Positions 1 to 10,900 of a DNA stretch of 64,000 nucleotides are shown one piece after another; position 1 is the stretch's first letter, and every line of letters starts with the position of its first letter. Made by a program: the position numbers and the translations under genes. Source of the stretch: Imperialibacter sp963977595 (GTDB lineage: Bacteria; Bacteroidota; Bacteroidia; Cytophagales; Cyclobacteriaceae). Location: the NCBI RefSeq assembly GCF_048007035.1, contig NZ_CP180355.1, forward strand, positions 4,960,001-5,024,000. The letters are read 5' to 3'. The notes under the pieces are model-generated. The model was not told the origin of the DNA, made no database searches, and saw nothing but the letters and a program-made list of their open reading frames with translations.

Positions 1-162
1 CTGTAGCTGAGTTTGGTCTACATTCTTAAGTGCATCATCCAAAAGGTCTTGTGCTGTCAGTGTTTCAGGCTCTTCTTTGTTGCAGCCTGAAAAGAGAAAA
101 ATGAATGCTGCCAGTAAAATATTTACTCTCAAGGCAAAGGTTCTGTTTTGTACAATCCTCAT
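1..162 (-). CDS. Partial lipoprotein, N-terminus only
   Basis: An open frame begins with ATG at 162 on the minus strand and runs off the left edge, giving the first 54 residues. The start MRIVQNRTFALRV is followed by a hydrophobic segment and the lipobox FSGC, so this should be a lipoprotein processed by signal peptidase II. Downstream comes a short acidic linker (NKEEPET) and then the start of a possible helix. There is not enough sequence to assign a family. It is on the same strand as the two lipoprotein genes to its right, but 214 bp separate it from the next one, so shared transcription is uncertain. Confidence 0.7.
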   Translation of the reverse strand, partial: MRIVQNRTFALRVNILLAAFIFLFSGCNKEEPETLTAQDLLDDALKNVDQTQLQ

Positions 163-376
163 TAGTTAAGTTTCTGTTTAAAGTTGGCTAACAATAGTAG
201 CTGATAAGACCCACACAGCCTCAAATGGTTTAAAGGCAATGGTGATTTTGTAGGCTCAAAGTTATAAGAAATGAATCTTTTAATAGGCTATTTGCGGCAG
301 GAAGGCGCAAAAATTACCTATCAATTCCAAGAAGAGGCAATGAAGCAGTGGCTTCATGAGTTCAATAGTGATAAGT

Positions 377-2482
377 TTAATTGTCGCTTAGTTGCTTCAA
401 CGCCTGTTCCACACTTTTTACCGGAAGCTTGCAAACTTTGTTTTGGCATACATAAATGATGGTTTCGCCCTCTACAAGTTTGTTTTCAAGAAGCGGAAGG
501 TTTTCACTGTCCCCTCCCATAAGCATCATTCCTGGGTGATACTCTCTCATCAAAAGCTGGCTTTTTTCCAGTGCATCTGGTCCCATTACTGCAACTTCAA
601 ACGGTTCGTTCACCAGCAAGCCCATCGAGCTCGCCCATTTGGCAAAGTAGGGGCCACTTTGGGTGAAGTCTTTTGATAGCGAGCCTACCATTTTTTTGCT
701 CATGTCCAGATTGGTGGCAGACTCATAGTAATGCCCAAGTTTGAAAAGCGCTTCGGCCATGGCTGCGTTGGAGGAGGGGATTACCTGATCGGCGATTTCG
801 AATTTCCTTGCCACCAACTGCTCCGACGTGTTGGAGGTGTAATAAAAAAAGCCCGTTGATGTATCGTGAAAGTGTGCCACGGCATAGTCAGCAAGGCTGC
901 GGGCCTGCTCAAGCCAGCGAATATCAAATGTAGCCTGATAAAGTTGGATGAATGCCAGCGAGAGGAAAGCGTAGTCGTCAAGGAAGGCCTCGATTGACGG
1001 CCCGCCATTTGTGTAGCTTCGCCACAGCCCGCCGTCGCTTCTTATCATGTTTTTCTTCAGAAAATCAGCATTCTTAAGGGCAACAGCCAGGTACTCCGGT
1101 TTGCCGAACGCCCAGTAGGCATCTATGTAACCCGACAGCATTAGGGCGTTCCAGGAGGTGAGTATCTTGTCGTCCAGCGACGGACGGATTCGCTTATTTC
1201 TGGTCGCCAAAAGCCGTTTTCTCGACTTTTCAATTGAAGTTGTTGCGGCATCTTCGGTCAGTGCATACTCCGTGGCCAGCTCTGACAGACCGGTTTGTCT
1301 GTACAAGACGTTCTTCCCATGCTCCCAATTGCCTTCTGCACTGATACCGTAATAGTCGCAGAAGAGCTCCGCCGACTTTGCGTCAAGAAGCGCTTCTATT
1401 TCAGCTTTTGTCCACACGTAAAATGTGCCTTCTTCACCTTCGCTATCGGCATTCAGTGAGGAGTAAAAGCCAGACTGTGGGGAGGTTAGTTCGTCGCTTA
1501 CGAACGAAAGTGTTTCTTCCACCACACGAGCATAAGCCTCATTTTTCGTTAACTGATACGCATGGGCGTACAGGCTAACCAGTTGGCCATTGTCGTACAG
1601 CATTTTTTCAAAGTGAGGTACTCTCCACTCTGCATCTGTCGAGTACCTGGCAAACCCTCCCGCAAGGTGATCGTAAATTCCACCGGCAGCCATGGCATCA
1701 AGGGTAGTGCTGACCACTTTCAGGGCACGTTCATTGTTGTTTTGGCGGTGCTCCTGAAGCAGGAATTCCCAAACCACCGGCATTGGAAACTTGGGTGCCC
1801 CTGCCAGGCCGCCAAATGAATAATCAAGGTCTGGTTCCCAGCCCGGGAAGATGCCCTGATAGGTTTGAAGTAGCTCGGTATTTGCTTCTGATTCAGTCGA
1901 AGCAATCATGTTGTTTTCAAGAATGCCTTCAGTGACGGCTGCTGCCTGTTTGTCTACATTCAATCGATCAGACTTGTATGCCTCGGTGATTTGATTCAGC
2001 AAGTTGATCCATTGGTCTTTCGGAAAATAGGTGCCTGCGTAGAATGGCTTGCCGTTTGGTAGCGCAAATGCATTCAGCGGCCAACCAGCACGGCCTGAGA
2101 TAAGTTGGGCGGCGTCGATGTACACCTGATCGACGTCGGGCCGCTCTTCTCTGTCGATTTTGATCGCCACAAAATTCTCATTCATGATGCGGGCCACCGT
2201 GGTGTCCATAAATGACTCTTCCTCCATCACATGGCACCAGTGGCACGAAGCATAGCCAATGCTTATGATCAGCGGCTTTCCTTCGCTAGTCGCTTTTGTA
2301 AGTGCCTCGTCTCCCCATTCGTACCAGTCCACGGGGTTGTCGGCGTGTTCACGCAGGTAGGGGCTGCTCGCTTTGGCCAGGCGATTGAGTGATTCGGTGT
2401 TTTCTGTCGCCGGCGAACTACATCCTGCACAAACCAGGGCTGTGAGCACTACCCAGGCCCATCCTTTTCTCTCTACACGCAT
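377..2482 (-). CDS. Thioredoxin-domain DUF255 (YyaL/SPATA20-like) lipoprotein
   Basis: A protein of about 701 aa. The N-terminus has a signal peptide with lipobox VCAGC (Cys about 21), then a thioredoxin-like DUF255 domain containing NPVDWYEWG and the active-site motif CHWC (Cys about 80 and 83). The rest is an alpha/alpha-toroid-like region with motifs typical of the YyaL/SPATA20 family (PHFEKMLYDNGQL, SWNALMLSGY). The length fits the family. Most family members lack a lipoprotein signal, so a periplasmic location is notable. The biochemical role is unknown; a thiol redox or sugar-epimerase-like role has been suggested from the folds. A TTG six bases upstream (2488) is an alternative start; ATG at 2482 is preferred. 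It lies 6 bp after the upstream FG-GAP gene, so the two are probably co-transcribed. Confidence 0.88.
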   Translation of the reverse strand: MRVERKGWAWVVLTALVCAGCSSPATENTESLNRLAKASSPYLREHADNPVDWYEWGDEALTKATSEGKPLIISIGYASCHWCHVMEEESFMDTTVARIMNENFVAIKIDREERPDVDQVYIDAAQLISGRAGWPLNAFALPNGKPFYAGTYFPKDQWINLLNQITEAYKSDRLNVDKQAAAVTEGILENNMIASTESEANTELLQTYQGIFPGWEPDLDYSFGGLAGAPKFPMPVVWEFLLQEHRQNNNERALKVVSTTLDAMAAGGIYDHLAGGFARYSTDAEWRVPHFEKMLYDNGQLVSLYAHAYQLTKNEAYARVVEETLSFVSDELTSPQSGFYSSLNADSEGEEGTFYVWTKAEIEALLDAKSAELFCDYYGISAEGNWEHGKNVLYRQTGLSELATEYALTEDAATTSIEKSRKRLLATRNKRIRPSLDDKILTSWNALMLSGYIDAYWAFGKPEYLAVALKNADFLKKNMIRSDGGLWRSYTNGGPSIEAFLDDYAFLSLAFIQLYQATFDIRWLEQARSLADYAVAHFHDTSTGFFYYTSNTSEQLVARKFEIADQVIPSSNAAMAEALFKLGHYYESATNLDMSKKMVGSLSKDFTQSGPYFAKWASSMGLLVNEPFEVAVMGPDALEKSQLLMREYHPGMMLMGGDSENLPLLENKLVEGETIIYVCQNKVCKLPVKSVEQALKQLSDN

Positions 2483-2488
2483 ATTCAA

Positions 2489-5400
2489 CTATTTATTGAG
2501 CGCTACTTTGTCATCAGCCGTGGCCAGGGAGGTCGAAAAAACCCTTAGCATGTCATTATTGGATGAAACCAGCACCAGCCAGTTCTTCCCAGACTTGATC
2601 ATTTGCACATCTTTGACATTATACGGTACAAAGAAGCCACTCTGAAGGCTTCCCGCTGCCTTGAATTCGAAGCTGCCAAGCCCTTTCAAAAACGCACCGG
2701 GCGAGGCATCATTGGGAGTGGTTTCTACTTCTGTGTCGAACTTGTTGCCTGCCACGAGAAGGTCTTTGATGCCATCGCCATCAAAATCCTCTACGAGTAT
2801 GCCGTTGACCGCTGAAAGCTGCGCTTCGATAGGCAGTTTTTTACTTTCAAACTTTGCGTCATTGTTCACCAGAATGGCGTTTGAAAAAGTATAGACTTTT
2901 TTATTCAGCGCTGAGTTCATTCCCGGCCCTAAAATCGATTGAAGATCGGAGCTTGCGAAGGAGAGGTAGCTGGGGAATTTTTGTCGAATGGATGGCACCT
3001 GGCCGGAGCTGCATTCGATACCACGAACGGGCACCAAAACAGAGTCGTTGTAGTAACGGGCCAGGAAAATATCATTAGTCCCATTGTTGTCGAAATCTTT
3101 GGCAAACACCTGAAATGGCTTTTCTAAGTTGGTTTTGAACTTGTAGTTCTCACCCAGGTTTCCCACAATCAAATCCTGATCTCCATCACCGTCAATATCG
3201 TTGGCCACCACTTTGTTCCACCAACCTTCTGTTTTGTCCAGTCCGTAGATCACGGTGGCGTTTTTTAGCTTCCCATTAACGTTGGCAAATACCATCACAG
3301 GCATCCATTCGCCAACAACCACCAGTTCAGCTGTTTTGTCTCCATTCAAATCAGCCCAGATGGCGGAGGTTACCATGCCCACATCGGTAAGGTCTGGTGC
3401 GAGTGCCTTGGTTTGATCGATAAATCGCCCAGACTCATTGATCAGCACATAGCTTCTTGGAGAGTAGGGGTAGGCACCGGTGATAACGTGTCCACCACGG
3501 AAAAGGTCGAGGTCGCCATCGCCGTCAATGTCATAAGGCACCACGCACGACCCGCTGCTTTGCGTGTTGATGGTTGCTGATTTGGCAAAGTTCCCTTTCC
3601 CATCATTCAAATAGAGTCTGTCCTTGTATTGCTCGGCTTTGTCAGGGAACTCGCTTCCTCCGCTCACAACATAAAGATCAAGGTCTCCATCGCCATCAGC
3701 GTCAAACAGCGTCGAGCCCATGTCCTCATAGCTTTTATCTGCTGCAAAGGCGGCTGTAGATTTTTTGATCAGCTTGCCTTTTGACTGTATGTAAAGCTGC
3801 CCTGCCTGGCCAGAAGCACCACCAATGAATAGATCGTCTTCTCCATCTCCGTTAACATCTCCAGTTGACATGAAAGGCCCGCTCTTTGAAAAATTGTGTG
3901 GCAGCAGCGTCTGGTCCTTGTATTCATTCACTTCGTTTTCCCTGTGCACAAAAGCTTCCGCTAATATTCCGGGCGAGGCCTGAAACAGTAACTCCTTTGA
4001 AGTGAATAGTTTCTTTGGTTTCACTGCTTTCTCGTGGGCGACAACTACTGTTTGATTGACACCAGCAATAGACATAGTATTTTGCATGCCATCGGGCCAT
4101 GAGACTTTAAGGCTGTCGATGCCAGCAATTTGACCCAGACCAAAATGAACTATTGGGTCGTTTGACGAAAGATAGCCCCTTACAGTTTTGTTCTCAAAAA
4201 ACTGAATTTTGCCGTCGTAGTATATGGTAACTTTAGCTCCGATGCCATGTGCATTGGTAGAGGGTCCCTGGAGTTTTACTTTCAGGTAGTTGTTTCGGTC
4301 AGAAGAGGTGTTTTCGTAAATGAACGCTTCGTCATCCAGGTTGTTGACAACGAGCTCCAGGTCTCCATCGTTATCCAGGTCACCCACTGCAGCCCCATTG
4401 GAGAAGCTGGTTTCATCAAAGCCCCATGCGTCTATGGCATTTTCGAAGTGCAGGTTGCCGGTGTTTCTGAAAAGGTAGTTTTTCACCTTAATGGGATCAT
4501 ACACATCAATGAAATCCTTGTAACCATTTTTAAGCATGTCGTTCATCGACGTGTATTTGCTTTTGTTTTTTAGGACAAAATCCCGCAGTTTCTTATCAAG
4601 ATCTCCATCAAACACATCACGGCGATAACCATTGGCCACAAAAACATCCCTGTAGCCGTCGTTATCAAAATCAGACATCAGTACCGACCAGCTCCATTCA
4701 GTTTTGGACACTCCGGCCATTTGCGAAATGTCGCCGAAGAATGAATTCCCCTGATTTAGGTGGAGCGCATTGTGCATGTATTGCTTGTGCATGCCTCCGT
4801 TCACGATGTTGTAGAAGCCTTCGACGTCCATTGAAGGCATGGATACCTTTGACCGCTTGTAATCTTCGGGAAGCATTTCGGTAACCATAATGTCTTCCAG
4901 CCCATCATTGTTGATGTCTGCCACATCTGTTCCCATCGAGTACATCGAGATGTGGTTGGTGATTTCTTTGATTTGTTCTTTGAAAGTGCCGTTCTTCTGG
5001 TTGATGTACATATAGTCACCTTCGGCAAAATCATTGGCGACAAAAATGTCGGTATAGCCATCACCGTTAAAGTCAGCGGTAACTACGCTGAGCGCATAAC
5101 CAAAATTGTTTTTGATGCCGGACTGCGCACCAACTTCATGAAACTTGCCATTTTCATTCTTGTAAAGTTTATCTCTACTGAAGGAGGGAGACAGCTTCTT
5201 TTGTCGGATCATTTCGGTGAGTGGAAGGTCGAACGAATCCGGTCTGTTAGTCAGGTAAACATCCAGGTCGTTGTCATTGTCCATATCAAAAAATGAGGCA
5301 TGTATGGAGTAGCCAGACTCGTCAAGCCCGAAGTCTTTTGCCTGTTCTTTGAAGGTCAGGTCTCCCTGATTGATATATAGCAAATTGGTTCTTTCTTCTT

Positions 5401-5866
5401 CACTATCGTGATAGCCGCCCTTGCAGACGTATATGTCAAGCAAGCCGTCGCCATTGATGTCTACCATGGTCACGCCGTTGTTCCACCGGCCATTGCCTTC
5501 TACACCTGCTGATTGAGAAATGTCTTTGAATTTCAGGTTTCCCTCATTGAGGTAAAGTTTGTTAGGAACTTCATTACCTGTAAAATATATGTCAGCGAGT
5601 CCATCATTGTTGATGTCTCCAATACCAACGCCGCCGCCATTGTACACGTAAGCGAAATTATCGAAGTAGTTGTTGTAGTTCTCATCCACGTCGTTGCGGA
5701 AAGTCACTCCGCTGCTGGCCCCGGGGAGCCTTTTAAAAACAGGTTCTTCCTTCTTCTGTTCAGGCGTCGAGATGGCATCCGGCTTGGTTTCGCAGGCAGT
5801 AAGTATCGATAAAAGCAGAAGTGCTCCGAAAATGGATTTTAGATGTATTTGTAGTTTAAACAGCAT
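2489..5866 (-). CDS. ASPIC/UnbV and FG-GAP (VCBS) repeat lipoprotein, CRTAC1-like
   Basis: A 1125-aa protein with lipobox LTAC (Cys about 25). The body carries many calcium-binding FG-GAP/VCBS motifs of the type D-I-N-N-D-G-x-x-D-I-Y (for example DINNDGLADIY, DINGDGLLDIY, DFDNDGYRDVF), probably forming beta-propeller blades. In the middle (roughly residues 530-600) is an ASPIC/UnbV domain, recognised by GIGAKVTIYY and the SLKVSWPDG ending. A second set of FG-GAP repeats follows. Such proteins are common surface or periplasmic proteins in Bacteroidota, often near SusCD loci, and their substrates are unknown. The stop codon is 6 bp before the ATG of the DUF255 lipoprotein. Both are predicted lipoproteins, suggesting a shared envelope function. 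Confidence 0.88.
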   Translation of the reverse strand: MLFKLQIHLKSIFGALLLLSILTACETKPDAISTPEQKKEEPVFKRLPGASSGVTFRNDVDENYNNYFDNFAYVYNGGGVGIGDINNDGLADIYFTGNEVPNKLYLNEGNLKFKDISQSAGVEGNGRWNNGVTMVDINGDGLLDIYVCKGGYHDSEEERTNLLYINQGDLTFKEQAKDFGLDESGYSIHASFFDMDNDNDLDVYLTNRPDSFDLPLTEMIRQKKLSPSFSRDKLYKNENGKFHEVGAQSGIKNNFGYALSVVTADFNGDGYTDIFVANDFAEGDYMYINQKNGTFKEQIKEITNHISMYSMGTDVADINNDGLEDIMVTEMLPEDYKRSKVSMPSMDVEGFYNIVNGGMHKQYMHNALHLNQGNSFFGDISQMAGVSKTEWSWSVLMSDFDNDGYRDVFVANGYRRDVFDGDLDKKLRDFVLKNKSKYTSMNDMLKNGYKDFIDVYDPIKVKNYLFRNTGNLHFENAIDAWGFDETSFSNGAAVGDLDNDGDLELVVNNLDDEAFIYENTSSDRNNYLKVKLQGPSTNAHGIGAKVTIYYDGKIQFFENKTVRGYLSSNDPIVHFGLGQIAGIDSLKVSWPDGMQNTMSIAGVNQTVVVAHEKAVKPKKLFTSKELLFQASPGILAEAFVHRENEVNEYKDQTLLPHNFSKSGPFMSTGDVNGDGEDDLFIGGASGQAGQLYIQSKGKLIKKSTAAFAADKSYEDMGSTLFDADGDGDLDLYVVSGGSEFPDKAEQYKDRLYLNDGKGNFAKSATINTQSSGSCVVPYDIDGDGDLDLFRGGHVITGAYPYSPRSYVLINESGRFIDQTKALAPDLTDVGMVTSAIWADLNGDKTAELVVVGEWMPVMVFANVNGKLKNATVIYGLDKTEGWWNKVVANDIDGDGDQDLIVGNLGENYKFKTNLEKPFQVFAKDFDNNGTNDIFLARYYNDSVLVPVRGIECSSGQVPSIRQKFPSYLSFASSDLQSILGPGMNSALNKKVYTFSNAILVNNDAKFESKKLPIEAQLSAVNGILVEDFDGDGIKDLLVAGNKFDTEVETTPNDASPGAFLKGLGSFEFKAAGSLQSGFFVPYNVKDVQMIKSGKNWLVLVSSNNDMLRVFSTSLATADDKVALNK

Positions 5867-6082
5867 AACGGCAATATGATTTGGGCAGGCAATCAGTTGA
5901 AATTCAATAGTTATTGGCTGAATTACCTGCTCTTTTAAAATTAGGTCAAAGTTAAAGGCTTTGCAAGACTAAAGGATGTTCACCAGTCTTTCTCTTTTCT
6001 CACCGGAGCCAAAACATTTGTAAAACTGGTGAGGCCAATTAATCGCATTGATTTTTCGACATCGCCCTCAATAAAATAAGAA

Positions 6083-6105
6083 GGGCCAGGCAATATGCCC
6101 GGCCC
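6083..6105 (-). terminator. Rho-independent terminator of the susCD-like operon
   Basis: Read on the minus strand this is a 10-bp GC-rich stem (GGGCCGGGCA / TGCCTGGCCC, one G-U pair) with a 3-nt loop, followed by a T-rich stretch. It lies 33 bp beyond the SusD-like stop codon and faces the right way to end the SusC-SusD transcript. Confidence 0.8.
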
Positions 6106-6138
6106 ATCAAAAAACTGCTATTTAATTATTACTGAAGT

Positions 6139-7908
6139 TTAATTGCAATCTGATCCCGGATAGCCACAGTTCTGAGGGTATCCACCCACAGTTCTGTCGA
6201 TCTGTGTCTGCGGTATTGGACGTTTGGTATGGTAGTCCTGAATATTGCCTGCCCCAAGCGGATTGTAGGCCCGAACATACTCCACCAGTTTTCCTGTTCT
6301 CGCAAGGTCGAACCAGCGACACTGCTCGCCATCCATTTCGAGAGCACGCTCTTTAAGGATAAAGTCGATATCGACATCAGCTGCAGTGATTTGCATCGCT
6401 GCCTCCATACCTTCTTTGGCGGCCCTTGTTCTTACCACGTTGATGTCATCAGCAGCTCCGGCGCTATTTCCAGCAAGGAAGCGAGCTTCGGCACGAAGCA
6501 GGTAGGCATCAGCCAGTCTCATTACGAACCAGTCTCTTGAGCCACGTTCCCACTGGATAGTCGGTCTGCGGGGATCAATGAACTTTTTCAAAGTAGGGAA
6601 CAGTCTTTCTGTATAAAAATACTGGTCGCCATCAAAAGCCGGATTCTGAGTGATAACGTTGTAGCGAACCTGAAACTTCTTTCCAGTCATCCATTCAGCG
6701 TCTTTACCTGGCCCTGGTACATACATCGCAGTGTCTCCTACTGTGAATCTGTCCGTTCCAATGTCACTAGCGGTAACCGTTGATCCGTCGGCCTTCTTAG
6801 CTCCGTTGGTTACATGCACCTGTTCCCACTTAGGAATGCTTTTCGGGTTGTTGCTGATATAAGCATGCTTGTATGTTTGATCATACCTTGCATCTATATC
6901 ACGGGTTTCTGCCCAAACGGTACCCATATAGTCAGTAGGTCTGAATCTCTTAAATGGACGCCCACCTTCTATATCACGAATCATCCCTGCACGGATGTCA
7001 TACTCCATCAAGAAATAAAGATGGCCTCTGTTACCTACGCCACCATTACCGCCGTTCAGGATAAGGTCAGTAGCATACTGCACCGCCCAAATAATTTCTG
7101 AATTGATCTGATTGTCCTGATCCCAAAGGGCATCATGAGACTCAACCAGCGCATAACCGTGGTCATTGATCACATTAGAAAACAAAGTATTGGCACTTGC
7201 AAAATCCGCTGGTGAGCCAAAAGACTGCTGTCCTCGTGTGAGGTATGCCTTAGCAAGTAAAAACTGAGCAGCGCCTTTTGTGGCACGGCCATAATCGCTT
7301 TGCGCATCTGGCAAATTGGCAATAGCAAACTCAAGATCAGGGATGATACCATCTGCGTATACGGCCGACTGAGGTGAAGGATCCGCTTCTACTTCTGCAC
7401 CTATGGTTTCCTCAAGGGTAAGGTAAACATCACCCCAGGTTTGCACCAGGTAGAAATAGTAGTACGCCCTTAGAAAACGGGCCTCAGCCTGGCGCTGCGT
7501 TTTTAATGCATCACTCATGTCTTTCACATCTTTCGAACGGTTCAATACGGCATTGGCCTGATTGATTCCCTGATAAAGGAAAGTCCATTGCTGATCAAGG
7601 ATGTTAACGGTAGGGTTCAAACCGTTATCGTAGAAGTTAAAGGATTTGTAACCCCCATCAGCACCGTTTGTATGTGTATCCGTACCAAAAATGGTTAGCA
7701 TGTAGGCACGCTCATTACTGTGAATTTCACGCAAGAAAGAGTAAGTGGCATCCACTGCGTCTTCCAAACCGGCAGCTGTGGTGTAGTAACTTCCAGCCGA
7801 AACGTCTGAAACCAGCTTTTCATCCAGGAAGTCGGAGCACGACTGGGCCGTGAACGCCACAAGCGCCAGGGCCAGTATTATCGATTTTATATTTTTATTA
7901 TTCTTCAT
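6139..7908 (-). CDS. SusD/RagB-family nutrient-binding outer-membrane lipoprotein
   Basis: A 589-aa protein with signal peptide and lipobox AQSC (Cys about 24) followed by SDFLDEKLVSDVS, the usual SusD N-terminus. The region of TPR-like helices includes RFLRAYYYFYLVQTWGDVYL, a signature of the family, and the C-terminal part has LRLADAYLLRAEA-like sequence and an ERALEMDGEQCRWFDLARTG motif. SusD proteins sit as lids on SusC channels at the outer membrane and capture glycans or peptides. The gene starts 23 bp after the SusC-like stop codon, so it is the second gene of that operon. The substrate cannot be read from sequence, and no glycoside hydrolase lies in the operon. Confidence 0.95.
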   Translation of the reverse strand: MKNNKNIKSIILALALVAFTAQSCSDFLDEKLVSDVSAGSYYTTAAGLEDAVDATYSFLREIHSNERAYMLTIFGTDTHTNGADGGYKSFNFYDNGLNPTVNILDQQWTFLYQGINQANAVLNRSKDVKDMSDALKTQRQAEARFLRAYYYFYLVQTWGDVYLTLEETIGAEVEADPSPQSAVYADGIIPDLEFAIANLPDAQSDYGRATKGAAQFLLAKAYLTRGQQSFGSPADFASANTLFSNVINDHGYALVESHDALWDQDNQINSEIIWAVQYATDLILNGGNGGVGNRGHLYFLMEYDIRAGMIRDIEGGRPFKRFRPTDYMGTVWAETRDIDARYDQTYKHAYISNNPKSIPKWEQVHVTNGAKKADGSTVTASDIGTDRFTVGDTAMYVPGPGKDAEWMTGKKFQVRYNVITQNPAFDGDQYFYTERLFPTLKKFIDPRRPTIQWERGSRDWFVMRLADAYLLRAEARFLAGNSAGAADDINVVRTRAAKEGMEAAMQITAADVDIDFILKERALEMDGEQCRWFDLARTGKLVEYVRAYNPLGAGNIQDYHTKRPIPQTQIDRTVGGYPQNCGYPGSDCN

Positions 7909-7931
7909 TATTTTCTCGGTTTTGATTCCCC

Positions 7932-10900
7932 TTAAAATGTTACACTTAGTCCACCCAGAATTAGTTGGTTGGAAGGCATCTCTCCTGAACCAAGATTACC
8001 ACCTCTCTCAGGATCAAATAGTTTGAATTTCGACCAAACAAGCGGGTTCTGAGCCGTCGCATAAATTCTCACATTCGTAAACCTCAACTTTTCGAGCACA
8101 CTAGAAGGCAGTCTGTAACCTAATGTGATGTTTCTAAGCTTCACATAGCCGCCTTCTCTGTACCTAAGCGTACTACCATTTGTAATACCTTCTTGATTTT
8201 TGTTGGGTCTGGGGTAGTCATTAGTAGGGTTGTCAATTGTCCAATAATCAACTTTCAGGTTATTATAGCGTGCCTGCATACTTGCCTGACCCTGACAAAA
8301 CTGACAGTCGATCATAAAGCCAAGGCGATAGTAGAAAAAGAATGACAGGTCAAAACCTTTGAAACTTACAGTGTTGGTTAATCCACCGTAGGCCGCAGGT
8401 ACGTCGTTGCCCAGAATTTTTCGATCAGCTGGAGTGAACTTGCCATCGCCATCCTGATCTTTCACCTTAATCTCGCCAGGTACAGCGCCCATAAACGCCG
8501 CAGCCTCATCTTTTTCAGAAACCTGCCAGATGCCTATTTTCTCGTAGTCGTAGAACGAGCGAATTGGTTGGCCGATGAACCAGCCGCTGCCTACGTCATC
8601 TATCTTGTTACCATCTGCATCCCTTTGGGCAAGGTCAACAATTTTCTCTTTGTAGTGTCCCATGTTGAAGTCTGCATTCCACTTCAATCCATTCGACATG
8701 TCAAGGATGGTGGCTCCCAAAGTGATTTCAAAGCCATTGGTTTCCGTTCCGCCAATGTTCTGTAGAATCGAAGTATAGCCTGATGTTGGAGGCAAAGCTC
8801 TTCTCAGCAATAGAGAAACACCTGTTGAGGTATGGTAATAATCGAATGTACCAGTCAACCTATTGTTGAATAGTCCAAAATCAAAACCTACGTCGGTAGT
8901 TGCTGAATATTCCCAGCTTAGGTCCGGGTTAGGTATGCCACCAAGTGCAAATCCTCTTGCATCGGCTTCATTCCAACTATAGACTGACTGGTTAAGTGCA
9001 CCTTGTGTCTGGTAAGGTGATACCGCAGTGTTTCCCACTTTTCCGTAAGAAGCCCTTAGCTTCAAATCACTGATAAGATTGACTCCTGAAAGGAATGCCT
9101 CATCTTTCATTCTCCAGCCCACTGAGATGCCAGGGAAGGCATTCCACTTGTTGCCTTCAGCCAACCGAGAGGAACCATCCCAACGCATACTGGCCTGGAA
9201 AAGGTACTTTCCTTTGAACGAGTAATTTACTCTTCCCATGTAAGACAGTAGTCTGTAACGCTCAAGCCTTGAACCGTAGTCGGAAATGGTGCCGAGACCA
9301 AGATTGTACCACTGAGCTGTTTCGTAGGGCAAGTTTATTGCAATCAAACCTGCTCTGGTCGAATCCTGCTGTGCAGAGCTTTGCAGGCCTGTCAGGCCAA
9401 GGCTATGATCTCCGAATGATTTGTTGTAGGTCAGCAGATTTTCCTGGGTATAACCAAAGCTCTGTTGGTTGAAGAGCCCGGCAGAGGGGGTACCATTTTT
9501 ACGAGCCTGAGTGAATTGACCTTCGAAGCGGCCTCTTTCCCAAGCCTGGAAGTCCTGACCAATTAGGAACTTGTATTTCAAACCTTCTAAAATTTGAACT
9601 TCAGCATACACAGATGAGAATAGTCTGTTTACTGTTCTTTGGTCTATGTATTTACCCGGCACCAATTCATTCAAAGGATTGGTACGGATACCGTCCGAAA
9701 TAGGAAGGAAGATAAGATCTCCATTGTCATCGTAAGGCATACCAAGTGGAGTTTGGTTAACCGCTTCGGAAATGGTCGACCCGGAGCCCCAGTTTTGAAC
9801 TGAATGCGAATAAAGTGAAGACATGCCCACCTTGAAGATTTTGTTTATCTGATGGTCTACATTTACTCGTGCAGTATATCTTCCGTAGTCAGTTCCTTCA
9901 ACCAGTCCATTTTCTTTGAAGTAGCTAAGAGACAAACTCACTTGTGTTTTTTCTGTACCACCGTTCACACTGATTTGTTGGTTCATTTGAGAACCGTTTT
10001 GGTAGATCAGGTCTTGCCAATCGGTAGATCGGCCTTGCTGGGCTGAAAGCAACTCAACTGGATCAACAAATACAGCGTCATCTGCTGGAATAGAAGATCC
10101 AGCGTCTCCCCACGCACTTCTGCCGGATGCGCCGTTGGCATCTACTCTGTTAGCTTCACGTTTTAGGTCAGCAAACTCTTGCCCATTCATCATTGGGATA
10201 GTCTTAAACGGAGCAGTTGCGGCATAAGTGCTGGTGTAAGTCACTTGTGTTTTTCCGGGGCGACCTCTTTTGGTTGTAATAAGAATTACTCCGTTGGAGC
10301 CTCTTGATCCGTAAATAGCAGTTGCAGCGGCATCTTTCAACACTTCCATGGACTCGATGTCCGAGGGGTTAAAGTCCTGAATTGAATTTGTTCCAGCAGT
10401 CATTGGAATTCCATCTACCACGAAAAGTGGATCATTTGAGGCAGTTAGGGATCGTCTACCACGGATAGTGATATTGGAGCTCTGTCCGGGACGCCCACCA
10501 CTTTGCAGTACGTCAACACCAGCTACCTGCCCCTTCATGGCCTCCATGGCATTGCCAGTTGGTATTCTGGTAAGCGATTCGCCATCGATAGATGCGATTG
10601 AAGCAGTTACGTCCCGCTTGTCCTGGGTTCCGTAACCAACTACTACAACTTCGCTGAGCGACCTGACATCTACTTCCATCCCAACACTTATTTGAGACTG
10701 CGAGCCGACGGTCACTTCTGTGGTAGAAAAGCCGATGGCGCTAAACACCAAAACGGCGTCTCTTGAAGGAACTCTTAAGGAGTATTTCCCGTCAATATCT
10801 GTCACTGTTCCCGTGGTTGTTCCTTTAACAATCACGTTGACACCAGGTAGGGCCGAGCCATCTTCCACAGATGTGATCGTACCTGATACCGTCGAATCCT

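Noticed and set aside
271..459. Plus-strand open frame of 62 codons
   Set aside because: It overlaps the 3' end of the DUF255 gene on the other strand and shows no domain or conserved start.
4952..5296. Plus-strand frames across the FG-GAP, SusC and sucC genes
   Set aside because: Long antisense frames here are shadows of well-supported genes with regular codon use.
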